Assembly: GCF_024362805.1 (NCBI RefSeq)
Contig: NZ_CP093299.1
Location: 3,504,001 to 3,568,000 of the forward strand
Length of the DNA stretch: 64,000 nt
Reading direction: 5' to 3'
Source: Salipaludibacillus sp. LMS25
Lineage (GTDB): Bacteria; Bacillota; Bacilli; Bacillales; Salisediminibacteriaceae
Below are positions 1 through 7,630 of this stretch, piece after piece (within the stretch, counting starts at the first letter, position 1; each line of letters starts with the position of its first letter). The notes below the pieces were generated by a model, which did no database searches, had not been told where the DNA came from, and saw only the letters and a program-made list of their open reading frames with translations. The position numbers and the translations under genes are program-made.

Positions 1-472
1 CCAGGAGATCAAGCTTTTCAATCTGTTTCATAAACTTCGGAAGCGATCCTTTCTGATTTTCTTCAATCAACTTATTAACTAAAGCTGCCACCGTAAAGAA
101 CTTCACACGACTGCCAAAACGATGTATGGCATTTAAGGATATTAACGTTGCCAAATAGGTTTTGCCAGTGCCGACTCCACCATATAAAATGAGGTTTTCC
201 TTCTCTTTAATAAAGCTGCCATTTAATACAGTTGACCGGTCAATTCCTTGTGGAATTTGAATGTGTTCCCACTGGAATGGTTGGGTGCCTGTCTTTGGCA
301 ACTGGGCCTGGCTGAGTAATAAATTAATTTTACGTTCTTCGCGGTTTTCCACTTCTTTTTCAAATAGCTTGAGAAGATATTCTTCGTGTGTATCTGCTTT
401 TATGTCTTTATAGTTCTCTCGAATCCAGCTTAACTTTAGTCGTTTGGCATAATTCTCAATCTGCTCATTCAT
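1..472 (-). CDS. istB: IstB-like ATP-binding helper of IS21, C-terminus beyond the window
   Basis: IstB is the AAA+ ATPase that loads the IstA transposase onto target DNA. The visible 157 codons start at an ATG at 470-472, 8 bases inside the istA stop region, the overlap expected for translational coupling. An AGGAAGG sequence lies upstream. The N-terminal helical part (MNEQIENYAKRLKLSW) is followed by a Walker A motif GGVGTGKTYLA near residue 115. The gene runs off the left edge, so the Walker B and sensor motifs cannot be checked. No frameshift is seen in the visible part. Confidence 0.88.
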   Translation of the reverse strand, partial: MNEQIENYAKRLKLSWIRENYKDIKADTHEEYLLKLFEKEVENREERKINLLLSQAQLPKTGTQPFQWEHIQIPQGIDRSTVLNGSFIKEKENLILYGGVGTGKTYLATLISLNAIHRFGSRVKFFTVAALVNKLIEENQKGSLPKFMKQIEKLDLL

Positions 473-1970
473 TTGCGCCACCACCTTCCTGGAAGAAGGA
501 ATCATAATGAGAGAGCCCCCGAGTCGCTTGTGGGACATCAGGCAGCTTAAATTGTGGCCTGATAGTCTTATAACTTTCATTTTGGTTCAGTAACGAATAA
601 AAACAATGTTTAATCTGGTCGGTGTTCGGATGCCCGTGGAAAGATGCCATCTCTAAAGCTTTATTTAAAAGGGTGAAATCATTATTTTTAAGCAATTTTC
701 CTAAAAGCCGTAAGGCTGATTTTTGTTCTTCCTCCGTACAGTCTTTTAAATATTTTGACCAGGTATAAGGAAAGTGATCGTATATACTTGAATACTTAAT
801 GGCTTTTGGGCGCTTCGAAAGAAGATCAAGATAAGGCTGCCATACCATGGATCTCCTCTTCACACCGTATAAGCGGTGATGTTTCACAATCACCTCGTTA
901 TCCTCGTTCAATACGACAATAGAGTTATAAGTGATCTGTAGTTTTACGCTCTGTCCCGCAAATCGAGGGGAAGTGGAGTATTCCTTGTTGTCCACTGTGA
1001 CAATCCCATATTTATCTGCTTTCGCTTTCTTATAATGTGCACAATCGAAGGGTTTCTCCGGAAGAAGCAGCCACGCTTTCTCATCTTCTCTAAACAACGC
1101 GGATTGTAGACCTTGTTTTTTATAATGCAGTCGTTCCCGATCCTGTTCTGCCAGTCCCCACAAAGTTTCATTAAACGAATCAAGGTTAACGACAGTACAC
1201 TCCGGAAGAAGAAAATTATTACGAACGTACTTAACCATGGCTTCCACATGACCTTTTTCGTTTCCTTTGCCTGGATTACAGAACTCATACTTAAAACCAT
1301 AATGCAGGACAAAGCGTTCAAACGTGTCGGTGAGATCCCGGTTCCCTTTGCTCTTTATCTTTTTCACCGCAGGGGATAAATTATCAAACCGGATTGTTGC
1401 TGGCACTCCGCCCATATGACTAAACATTCGTTGTAATCCTTCTAGTAAGCACTCTGTATTTTCCGAAGGAAACACCTGAAAATAAAACGTATTACTAAAC
1501 GGGAATGACATGACTAAATACGGAAGGTCGATAACCTCTGCTTGATATTTAAAAGGGGCTGTCCCAAAATCCACTTGAGCTGTTCCTGGAATTGATTCAA
1601 GAGGGAGGGCAGCTTCTTTATGATAATCCGCTAGTTCCTTTTTTCGTTTAGAAACATAATCCCTAACTGATCGATCTGAACCTTCGAAACTATGAAACGT
1701 TACTAACTGCTCAAACATTTTCTTAGCCGTACGATGGTTCTTCTTTTTCTTTTTCAGATCCTCCTTGATCCATTTATCTAAAATAGGCTTCACAGGATCC
1801 ATAACTCTTGCTTTACGTTTCTGAGGCTGTCTAGCCTCGAATTCTTCCTTATTTGCATACTTTGTAACCGTACGGGGATCGATCCCCATGCTCTTTGCCA
1901 CACCGGCATACTTTTTACCTTTTTGATTCACTTCATGTCTGATATAATCAATTTGTGCCACTGCTAACAT
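465..1970 (-). CDS. istA: IS21-family transposase IstA
   Basis: The 501-residue protein has the IstA layout: an N-terminal helix-turn-helix (about residues 8-35, KKYAGVAKSMGIDPRTVTKY), then a DDE integrase core. Visible catalytic candidates are Asp in AQVDFGTAP, Asp in IRFDNLSP and Glu in EKGHVEAMVKY. The length is normal for IstA and no internal stop or frameshift is present, so the transposase appears intact. It overlaps the start of istB by 8 bases. Several antisense open frames inside it are shadows and are not listed. Confidence 0.92.
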   Translation of the reverse strand: MLAVAQIDYIRHEVNQKGKKYAGVAKSMGIDPRTVTKYANKEEFEARQPQKRKARVMDPVKPILDKWIKEDLKKKKKNHRTAKKMFEQLVTFHSFEGSDRSVRDYVSKRKKELADYHKEAALPLESIPGTAQVDFGTAPFKYQAEVIDLPYLVMSFPFSNTFYFQVFPSENTECLLEGLQRMFSHMGGVPATIRFDNLSPAVKKIKSKGNRDLTDTFERFVLHYGFKYEFCNPGKGNEKGHVEAMVKYVRNNFLLPECTVVNLDSFNETLWGLAEQDRERLHYKKQGLQSALFREDEKAWLLLPEKPFDCAHYKKAKADKYGIVTVDNKEYSTSPRFAGQSVKLQITYNSIVVLNEDNEVIVKHHRLYGVKRRSMVWQPYLDLLSKRPKAIKYSSIYDHFPYTWSKYLKDCTEEEQKSALRLLGKLLKNNDFTLLNKALEMASFHGHPNTDQIKHCFYSLLNQNESYKTIRPQFKLPDVPQATRGLSHYDSFFQEGGGANE

Positions 1971-2050
1971 CTCCTAATAGCCTCCTGTCGAACGTTGTTG
2001 GTCCAACGAGGAGTTTAAAGTTATTTTGAGAGGTTGGCAAGTGGCTCTTT

Positions 2051-2088
2051 TTAATTTATGCCGGCCCCGCGGGGCCGGCATAAATTAA
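2051..2088. repeat. 38-bp perfect palindrome inside the IS21 end
   Basis: Each 19-base arm reads TTAATTTATGCCGGCCCCG outside-in and the second arm is its exact reverse complement with no loop. The centre is between 2069 and 2070. It lies between the IS tip and the istA start, is GC-rich in an AT-rich setting, and could be a cruciform, an operator, or a terminator shielding istA from outside transcription. No long T-run follows on either strand. Confidence 0.85.
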
Positions 2089-2132
2089 TTGCCATAACCT
2101 ACATTATTAGTTTGCCATAAACACATTAATAA

Positions 2133-2420
2133 CTACAGAAGTTATCATTGTTCGTTTTTATTTTAGATAAAACGACAGAAGCAGCAGAGATATTAGACGT
2201 TTCAAAATCCCGTATTGGTCACATGGTTAATCAATCGAAGAATCTGAAAAGTGTATAGGGTAAGCGGTTATACCAGTACAATCGCCCATCTACCTTAATG
2301 AACGCCTACAAAAAAGTAGACGATCTTCGTTTCAAACATTATATTTTGCGTGAAAAAAATGATGTGTATGAAGCATTAAAATATTTTTTTAAAAAAGAGG
2401 AAGGGGCAGCGGCTTATTAA
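2133..2420 (+). pseudogene. Broken small helix-turn-helix (excisionase/MerR-like) protein
   Basis: One reading frame gives an HTH segment (KTTEAAEILDVSKSRIGHMV), an in-frame TAG at about 2257, then continues in the same frame (GKRLYQYNRPSTLMNAYKKV...) to a TAA at 2418-2420. The motif EAAEILDVSKSRI is typical of small excisionase-type DNA-binding proteins. No ATG with a ribosome binding site is visible at the 5' side, which touches the IS21 end, so truncation by that insertion is likely. A TTG near 2148 is the only possible start and would give a 36-codon peptide. It is probably inactive. Confidence 0.6.
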
Positions 2421-2455
2421 CGGTGTATGTCTTAATAGGTTAAAACGGATTTTAT

Positions 2456-2497
2456 AAAGGGCTTTAACTCTCTAAAAAGTGTGTTAAGCCCTTTTTT
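2456..2497 (+). terminator. Rho-independent terminator
   Basis: AAAGGGC pairs with GCCCTTT, extended by TTTAAC/GTTAA with one bulge, followed by six T. It would end transcription of the broken HTH gene. Confidence 0.75.
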
Positions 2498-2553
2498 AGT
2501 TTCCTAGTGGTTCATATAAAAAACGTTGCCACCACAGGATGTCAAGAGGCTAA

Positions 2554-2724
2554 AGACGCGAAGTTGCATTACAGCTATGCCAGCTGGGAAAGAACGAGTC
2601 CAGGAGCGATAGGCGGTATCTTTGGATCGAAAACAAGAAGAGCCGTCCGCACTTCCAACGACAAAACAATTTACAAGTGGATGGGATTGCAGGGCCACAA
2701 TCGTTTCAGATGTTGTTTAAGTGA
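2554..2724 (+). pseudogene. Frameshifted peptidoglycan-binding domain remnant
   Basis: Three pieces in different frames together spell one PG_binding_1 domain: VALQLCQLG (frame beginning 2554), GIFGSKTRRAVR (next frame, about 2613-2648), and QNNLQVDGIAGPQSFQMLF back in the first frame, ending at TGA 2722-2724. The repeat-like signature DGIFG...AV and LQVDGIAGP.. are typical of cell-wall amidase or endolysin C-termini. No start codon or catalytic domain is present. At least two indels separate the pieces, so this is a decayed tail of a lost hydrolase. Confidence 0.65.
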
Positions 2725-2734
2725 TAGAAAAAGA

Positions 2735-2766
2735 GCAGGGGTTTATTTGCCCCTGCCAATATTTTT
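2735..2766 (+). terminator. Rho-independent terminator
   Basis: GCAGGGG / CCCCTGC with an 8-base loop, followed by an AATATTTTT tract. It sits just after the peptidoglycan-binding remnant, as expected for the original gene's terminator. Confidence 0.75.
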
Positions 2767-2843
2767 ATATAAGTAGTCTGTTGTGATGGGATCTTCTCTA
2801 TAATATAAATCTTGTAGAATTTGGCCAATCAAGGTTTTATCAA

Positions 2844-3092
2844 TTAGTTACTAGAATATTTCTTTATCCAGTCCTCAAGGTCTTGTTCAACATGCAAATA
2901 TTCTTCTGGACTATCTTTTATATCGACTCCAGATACAACTTTAAGAAATTCCCACACTTTCTCATCAATGATATTTGGTTCATCCTGCATTACATATTCA
3001 GAAGCCCAGTCCGCAACTTCTTCTCTTGAAAGTTTTCCTTGTAAAATCACATTTAATTTATAAATAATCTCGTCTTTTGTTGGCTGACCCAT
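2844..3092 (-). CDS. Small acidic protein, possible immunity protein
   Basis: 82 residues (MGQPTKDEIIYKLNVILQGK...), acidic, with no membrane segment; it resembles small soluble proteins that sit beside polymorphic toxins. I do not recognise a named family. The ATG at 3090-3092 is chosen because AAAGTGGTGA, close to the full Shine-Dalgarno complement, lies just upstream. The frame is open further to a TTG at 3204-3206, which would add 38 residues but has no ribosome binding site. A decayed open frame that could be a toxin C-terminus ends about 125 bases upstream, and a SUKH-type immunity gene follows the same strand. Confidence 0.5.
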   Translation of the reverse strand: MGQPTKDEIIYKLNVILQGKLSREEVADWASEYVMQDEPNIIDEKVWEFLKVVSGVDIKDSPEEYLHVEQDLEDWIKKYSSN

Positions 3093-3217
3093 TTTTTCAC
3101 CACTTTCCGATATAATTTCCACTACCATCAAATCGGTAATGACCTTTTGAACCACCTGTAAATTTAACGTCAGGTCTAACTTGCACCGCCTATCGAGAAG
3201 TTTCAATTTTTATGACA

Positions 3218-3397
3218 TTAATGAACGTCGTATGCAATTCTAGTATACTCGACATATCGCCACAAGAATTTATTAGAGATAACCAACTTCTTAGGAAAGT
3301 TTAAAGCATTACCCTTTTTTATTTCATTTTTAGTAACAGAATAAAAGCTATTTCCTCTGTTTGTCTTAATTAGTTCATAGCTTATTATTTTCCCTTC
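3218..3397 (-). pseudogene. Decayed open frame, possible toxin C-terminus
   Basis: A 59-codon frame without a start codon reads EGKIISYELIKTNRGNSFYS, continues through NALNFPKKLVISNKF, and ends RYVEYTRIAYDVH-stop. The mix of charged and aromatic residues looks like coding sequence, and its place directly before a small immunity-like gene matches the toxin-tip/immunity order of contact-dependent or LXG toxins. I cannot name a toxin fold. It could be chance open frame in AT-rich DNA. Confidence 0.3.
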
Positions 3398-3495
3398 TTA
3401 AATCGTCTATTTGCTTATGACTCTTTGACTGCCAGTTTAATGCTCATAAGGTAATTAGAAAAATATCACAGCTGAGGAGAGGAGAACTCTTACTA

Positions 3496-4011
3496 TTATT
3501 TTAATGCAAGTATTTCGTTGCGGTTAAAATCAATCATTGCTAAGAAAAATTCATTAAAATTCTCAAACCGATCAATTTCTTCCCCTGCAAACCATATAAC
3601 CTTACCAGAGATCTCTGAATTTGGCATTCCTAAAACAAATAAATCTTTATCAAAAGAAGTGGCTGCGATGGGTAATGAGTTATATCGTGAAAGCTGGCTC
3701 TCATTTAGTACGTCATCTTCAATAACACCTAATAGTGTTTGAGCGTATTTCATGATGATTGATTGATTTAATTCTTTTGTCCCAAATAGACGGATCGTTT
3801 GATAAAAACCTTTCCATCCATTAGCATACTTAAGAAAACCTCTATAAATAGGATCTAAGTCATAGCCCAATTGCAATTCAAGTGATTCAATATCTTTATC
3901 ACTTGCGGCTACTTCGGGAAAATGATGAGGCCATAAATTTTCTTTGTCAATTTCCATTAATTCTTGCTTTACTAAAACCATGGTTGCTATGTTTTCTTTC
4001 CAATCACACAT
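3496..4011 (-). CDS. SMI1/KNR4 (SUKH) family immunity-type protein
   Basis: The 171-residue protein carries the SUKH signature: an acidic helix followed by ASDKDIESLELQLGYDLDPI and YRGFLKYANGWKGF, then a beta-rich second half ending with FENFNEFFLAMI. In bacteria this superfamily supplies immunity proteins for polymorphic toxins such as nucleases. The start ATG at 4009-4011 has AGAGGAGC about 8 bases upstream. It lies in a region with no complete toxin gene, so it appears to be an orphan immunity gene or the survivor of a decayed toxin module. Its specific toxin target cannot be inferred. Confidence 0.8.
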   Translation of the reverse strand: MCDWKENIATMVLVKQELMEIDKENLWPHHFPEVAASDKDIESLELQLGYDLDPIYRGFLKYANGWKGFYQTIRLFGTKELNQSIIMKYAQTLLGVIEDDVLNESQLSRYNSLPIAATSFDKDLFVLGMPNSEISGKVIWFAGEEIDRFENFNEFFLAMIDFNRNEILALK

Positions 4012-4205
4012 TATTATAGCTCCTCTTATTATGTAACACTGTTGATTTGTATCTTATAGGATATTTATGAGTTTGGCCACTAAGGCATATTGCTTATATA
4101 CATGACTTAGATCATCTTCACACCTCCTCCGAATTGGTGAGACCTTGATCCTAAGTATTAAAGGTCAAGTTCACGCCAAATTTCGAGGATAGTATGACCG
4201 TCTTA

Positions 4206-4352
4206 TCATCCATTTTCAAACAATTCTTTTGATGTTTTAAACGATTGAGAACGGTTATCTCTTACTTTTGTTAAATAGTAGTTATGGTTGCTGTTGCTAA
4301 GCCTTTTTTCTACGATAATAAAATTGAAATTCTTCGCCCATCTCCACTCTTC
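4206..4352 (-). pseudogene. Decayed open frame upstream of the SUKH gene, possible toxin tip
   Basis: A start-less frame reads WRWAKNFNFIIVEKRLSN then HNYYLTKVRDNRSQSF and KTSKELFENG before two stops; a further in-frame stretch DGHTILEIWRELDL follows them. It precedes the SUKH immunity gene on the same strand, the place where a toxin C-terminus would be. No motif identifies a catalytic activity. Treat as a possible remnant only. Confidence 0.28.
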
Positions 4353-4374
4353 TTAAAAAGACCTCTCTCTTTTC

Positions 4375-4605
4375 TCAATAGTTGCCCTTAATTTTTATTT
4401 TAACGCCTGTGTAGTGGTTATTCACGATTAATTTTGGAATTCCACAGCATCTGGAGACAATAAATGCATTGCTGCGACACACATATACTAAGTTAGGTAG
4501 AAAAATGATGTGGGGTATAAATGATTCGTTAATATAAGAGAAAAGAATGAAATTAGAACGTTTCTCTATCTTAAGTCCTTTTTTAAAGTAATTATAGATA
4601 TAAAG
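4375..4605 (-). pseudogene. Open frame without start codon, unrecognised
   Basis: A 76-codon frame bounded by stops reads LYIYNYFKKGLKIEKRSN, then ESFIPHIIFLPNLVYVC and RSNAFIVSRCCGIPKLIV, ending GVKIKIKGNY. It has no ATG or TTG near a ribosome binding site. The length is unusual for random AT-rich DNA and it shares strand and neighbourhood with the immunity-type genes, so it may be part of the same decayed module. I do not recognise the family. Confidence 0.2.
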
Positions 4606-5329
4606 TCACGGAAAAAACACTTCTATAAGTACCATAATATTAAAAAATATCCTTTTTTAATAGCATTAGATAAAAAAGATTAGGTTTTATAGTCATTTAG
4701 GTGTCAAAGTAATTGTGTTATAACGTATAAAGATGTGGAAAATCAGGCCATATTGACTAAATTCAAATGACGGAAATGCGGGCATATATACCTTAATAGC
4801 CATTTATTTCCGCTACATTCATTGTTTTTTCCTAATTTAAGTAGAGCGTCACATTAAATAATACCATTTTTATAGTCCTTTTCGAATAGGAGACGTATAA
4901 AAATAGGGGGTATTTAACAAAAAATCACAATTATCTAGTGGTGGCGAATGAGGGTTAAAGCCAATAATATCAAGGGAATGACAATTTTCTTGTTTTTTTC
5001 TAACTAATAATAAATGAGAGGTAGACCTAATTGACTAATTATAAAGGACTGTTTTAGCGTAAGAGGTAGTTTAGTAAGCTTATACACGTCGTTTATCACA
5101 GAGAGTGAATAGGGAATAATAGATAATTTTGATAATTTAAGTATTTGTACTCATTTACATATTTGAGGGAAAATATTATGATTTAGCTACTACATTCGTA
5201 ATATAGAACATAACGGGGGTGGATTGTCAGGAAGGATGTCAATATAACTAAGGAAATTTGTCGGATATGTCGAATTTACTAGCTATCGTTCGTTATAAGG
5301 AATTAAGTACACATACTATATTATATCAT
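4606..5329. other. AT-rich stretch with no recognised gene
   Basis: About 720 bases with stops in all frames and no recognisable domain. The last part should contain the promoter of the c-di-GMP riboswitch; a TATATTAT-like -10 candidate occurs near 5318-5325, but no convincing -35 is seen. Confidence 0.5.
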
Positions 5330-5430
5330 CTACTCATTCAGAAAAGGCAACCCTATCGAAAGGTCGGGACGCAAAGCTGTGAATCTAAGGGATGAGCACA
5401 TTCTATGATTGCACAGTCGCCTCAATGGAG
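5330..5430 (+). promoter_or_regulatory. Cyclic di-GMP-I (GEMM-I) riboswitch
   Basis: The core matches the GEMM-I aptamer: AAAGGCAACCC, a GAAA-capped first stem (CTATCGAAAGGT), the invariant GGGACGCAAAGC, then the second stem closing with GATTGCACAG. Flanking bases (ACTC near 5331, GAGT near 5427) can close the outer helix. The 3' part contains GCCTC (5419-5423), which is complementary to GAGGC (5441-5445) within the ribosome binding site of the next gene, suggesting translational control; whether ligand turns expression on or off cannot be read with certainty. No terminator hairpin separates the aptamer from the gene. Confidence 0.82.
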
Positions 5431-5452
5431 TGACATAAGGGAGGCTTACCTC

Positions 5453-5584
5453 ATGCTCACTATTAAAAGAGAAGAACAACAAGATCAAGAATGGGTGGCA
5501 CTAATTCAGGCTGCGAAAGAACAAGGTCTGACTCCAGAAGAAGTGCGATCCTTTTTAAAGAAACAGCAAAAAAAACAGCATTAA
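5453..5584 (+). CDS. SinI-like anti-repressor, 43 residues
   Basis: The short protein MLTIKREEQQDQEW.. continues VALIQAAKEQGLTPEEVRSFL, matching the SinI dimerisation domain (DQEW..L...A...G.TPEE.R.FL). SinI peptides bind SinR-type repressors through this helical hairpin and relieve repression of biofilm matrix genes. The ATG at 5453 follows AAGGGAGGC with good spacing and lies about 20 bases after a c-di-GMP-I riboswitch. No SinR partner is in the window. The C-terminal SinI tail is shorter than in Bacillus subtilis (57 residues) and ends KKQQKKQH. Identity as a SinI-domain protein is confident; its target is inferred. Confidence 0.8.
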   Translation: MLTIKREEQQDQEWVALIQAAKEQGLTPEEVRSFLKKQQKKQH

Positions 5585-5872
5585 AGATAAAGGCTATGAG
5601 CTACTTTAATGTTTTTTGTAGTAATAAATCCCTTGATTTAAGGTGTCTTCTCGTACAGATAGGTTCAGCAAATAGGGAGAGTTCAATGTAAACGTTGAAC
5701 ACACACAAGTGGGTTAAGAAGTTAGATAGTGATTGTCTGACATTGTGAAATAACAAAGTAAGCGTTTTTGTTTCGAGGAATATACGTTTGGTGGAAGTTC
5801 ATAAAAAACCTGGAGCAATATATTGAGATTGGGTACATAGAACCAGGCTACTAGTTGTGTAAAGAATGGTTA

Positions 5873-5900
5873 AAGCTCGTCTCTTCGGCGAGTTTTTTTA
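5873..5900 (+). terminator. Rho-independent terminator
   Basis: CTCGTC / GGCGAG stem with a 5-base loop and seven T. It is the first clear terminator after the SinI-like gene; the roughly 290 bases between them hold no recognised gene. Confidence 0.7.
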
Positions 5901-5954
5901 TTTAGGACTAAAACAGAAGTGATAAATAGTGCAACACTATTTTAGTGTCATTAA

Positions 5955-6023
5955 AAAGCCATCTGTCTAACTTCACGGGCGCTGCTTAACAGCGGTGAGT
6001 GAAGTCAGCCGATGGCTTTATTT
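5955..6023. terminator. Long imperfect hairpin, possible bidirectional terminator
   Basis: AAAGCCATC pairs with GATGGCTTT and inner bases extend the stem (ACTTCAC with GTGAGTGAAGT). A-rich and T-rich flanks on either side would allow termination in both directions between the SinI-like gene and the minus-strand gene that follows. Confidence 0.6.
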
Positions 6024-6099
6024 AAACCGATACGTTATCACAAAACATGTGTAGTATTTAATCATTGTATGATCATGTCAACTGAATACGGTTGACTGA

Positions 6100-6348
6100 T
6101 CATTGAACAGGACGTTTTTTATCCAGTTTTTCAGCAATAAATGAAATGAAGCGATAAATACTGAAAAGAATAATGATGGACGTAAGCGACCCAACCATAT
6201 ATCCAGCAGTAAAGTTACGTGGCGAAATCCATTCTTCCTGCCGTCCGACAATAATACCTATAATAACTGATAGCACTAGAATACCGATAATGATACCTGT
6301 TTCAATTCGGTCATTTTGAGACCTCTCTCTTAACTTGGCTGCAATCAT
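6100..6348 (-). CDS. Small two-helix membrane protein, unknown function
   Basis: 82 residues with two hydrophobic helices (about residues 18-36, IIIGILVLSVIIGIIVG, and 50-68, MVGSLTSIIILFSIY) separated by a short polar loop, a charged N-terminus and a basic tail. The ATG is preceded by GGAGGGGAC at good spacing, so it is likely translated. I do not recognise the family. It is a single gene between the hairpin at 5955-6023 and a dispersed repeat at its 5' side. Confidence 0.6.
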   Translation of the reverse strand: MIAAKLRERSQNDRIETGIIIGILVLSVIIGIIVGRQEEWISPRNFTAGYMVGSLTSIIILFSIYRFISFIAEKLDKKRPVQ

Positions 6349-6450
6349 AAATGTCCCCTCCGTCTAATCTTTCATTGATACAATTATATAGTCAAAATGG
6401 TTACTGTGCAATTCCCATTATGAATAGAAGACGTTTTCTTAAGTCAATAC

Positions 6451-6608
6451 TTTATCCCACTCTTAAGGGGCAGTAAAACCCCCACCTGAAAACTTATGAA
6501 GATCGAAACGTTTAGGTGGGGGATAAACTGCCCCTAAAGGTCCCGTAAGTTAAACGAACAATCAGTGGGAGAAGAACAGTAACTCCACTGATTCAAGGTT
6601 CGTTTTAC
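6451..6608 (+). repeat. Two-hairpin dispersed repeat, copy A
   Basis: Begins TTTATCCCACTCTTAAGGGG. Hairpin 1 is formed by GGGGCAG..CCCCCACC and GGTGGGGG..CTGCCCC; hairpin 2 by TCAGTGGG and CTCCACTGA. The 3' end (GGTTCGTTTTA) differs from the GCTTAGCTTTAT end of most copies; in this copy AAACGAAC before hairpin 2 can also pair with GTTCGTTT after it. Confidence 0.9.
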
Positions 6609-6978
6609 TAGCAGGTTTTGTTTTAATCATCACAATGATGATTTTACTCGTTGAACACCTAGCACTTATAGTATAGCAATTGTGATGTTTAATACGTTTG
6701 CATTTAAAAATGAAGAGGTTAGTCAGTAGCGATAATGGTAAGTTAAAGCTACCTGACTTTTAAAAAGTAAGGGCGCTTCAAAGTGTTGTTTTTTCGGCAG
6801 ATACAAGAAACATAGATGGCCGTTCGTGTTTCTGTCGCTTTACTGGCATCATGTAATATTTTCTCACCGTAGCAAATAACGAAAATAATGAAAGAGTATC
6901 ATGACATATAGACAATAAATTTCCCTATTGAGTAAAATAAAGACGACGATAGTGCCTGACGCAAGAAAGGGGAAGGTT
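6609..6978. other. Intergenic stretch without a recognised gene
   Basis: About 370 bases between repeat copy A and the lipoprotein gene. It holds a small AATCATCAC/GTGATGATT-like inverted repeat near 6630-6652 and an AGAAACA/TGTTTCT inverted repeat near 6805-6830, but no terminator with a clear T-run and no coding frame I can support. Confidence 0.4.
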
Positions 6979-7593
6979 ATGATCAATCCGAGAGTTTCGA
7001 TCCTATCGAGTCTTTGTTTAATTTTAGCTTCTTGCAGTCCTCATTCTGAGGAAGTGGCAGAGCCTGATAACACTTCTTTAAACAGGGATGAGTATGCATC
7101 AGAGCCTATACATAATGAAACCGAAAAAAATGAAAATGAAAGATTGGTCGTGTCGGAAACAGATGCTGGTGAGTTTATACTTCGTTTGATCTCCGAAAAA
7201 TCTGTTTATGAATCAGGTGAACCCATTCAGCTAACAGGTAAGCTTCAATATAAAGGGGAGAAAGATGAGCTAGAGATTATTCATGTTGAAAGTCCACTTT
7301 ATTTTGAACTGCTTGAGATAGAACGGGGAGCTGACCTTCTTTACCATCCTTCTAATGAATTGGAAGAGACGACAGTTTTAAAACAAAACGAATGGTATGA
7401 AGAAGACTATATTAAACGTATTTCATACAGTGAGGTTGATGAGCACGTTGATTTCTTCCAATCGTTTATGGAGGAGCCGGGATTTCCCCCAGGTGAGTAT
7501 GAAGTTGAATTGCGTGCAGATTTCGCTATCTTGCAAGAAGAACAGCCTATTACACATCATTATACGACGTCTCTCGTGATCGAAGTGAGATAA
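6979..7593 (+). CDS. Putative lipoprotein with immunoglobulin-like domain
   Basis: A 204-residue protein when started at the ATG at 6979, which follows AAGGGGAAGG; an upstream in-frame start at 6928 would bury the signal peptide. The N-terminus is a lipoprotein signal with lipobox LASC (Cys19), then an acidic linker to about residue 60. The rest is beta-rich (ESGEPIQLTGKLQYKGEKDE ... FPPGEYEVELRADF) and resembles proteinase-inhibitor or Ig-like folds of Bacillus lipoproteins. It is expected on the outer face of the membrane. The gene is followed after 37 bases by sfsA on the same strand, so the two may be co-transcribed. Function unknown. Confidence 0.7.
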   Translation: MINPRVSILSSLCLILASCSPHSEEVAEPDNTSLNRDEYASEPIHNETEKNENERLVVSETDAGEFILRLISEKSVYESGEPIQLTGKLQYKGEKDELEIIHVESPLYFELLEIERGADLLYHPSNELEETTVLKQNEWYEEDYIKRISYSEVDEHVDFFQSFMEEPGFPPGEYEVELRADFAILQEEQPITHHYTTSLVIEVR

Positions 7594-7630
7594 ATCACTA
7601 CTCTAACCTCAAAGAAGGAGGGCTGTAGCT

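Larger units (their letters stand above)
1..2125 (-). mobile_element. IS21-family insertion sequence, one end plus istA and most of istB
   Basis: The element encodes the IS21 pair istA and istB with overlapping ends, read leftward. The outer end upstream of istA is placed at about 2125, where the minus strand begins TGTGTTTATGGCAA. The core TTATGGCAA recurs about 25 bases further in, which fits the repeated transposase-binding sites of IS21 termini. The other end lies beyond base 1, so the total length and target duplication cannot be read. The element abuts a broken helix-turn-helix gene, which it may have truncated. Confidence 0.8.

Noticed and set aside
1113..1379. Plus-strand open frame inside istA
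   Set aside because: It is antisense to the clearly coding DDE domain and has no family similarity.
2521..2570. TAAAGACGCGAAGTTGC looked like a degenerate c-di-GMP aptamer core
   Set aside because: The stems do not form and the same bases encode part of a peptidoglycan-binding domain remnant.
5491..5691. Open frame overlapping the SinI-like gene
   Set aside because: It is out of frame with the better supported 43-codon gene and has no ribosome binding site.
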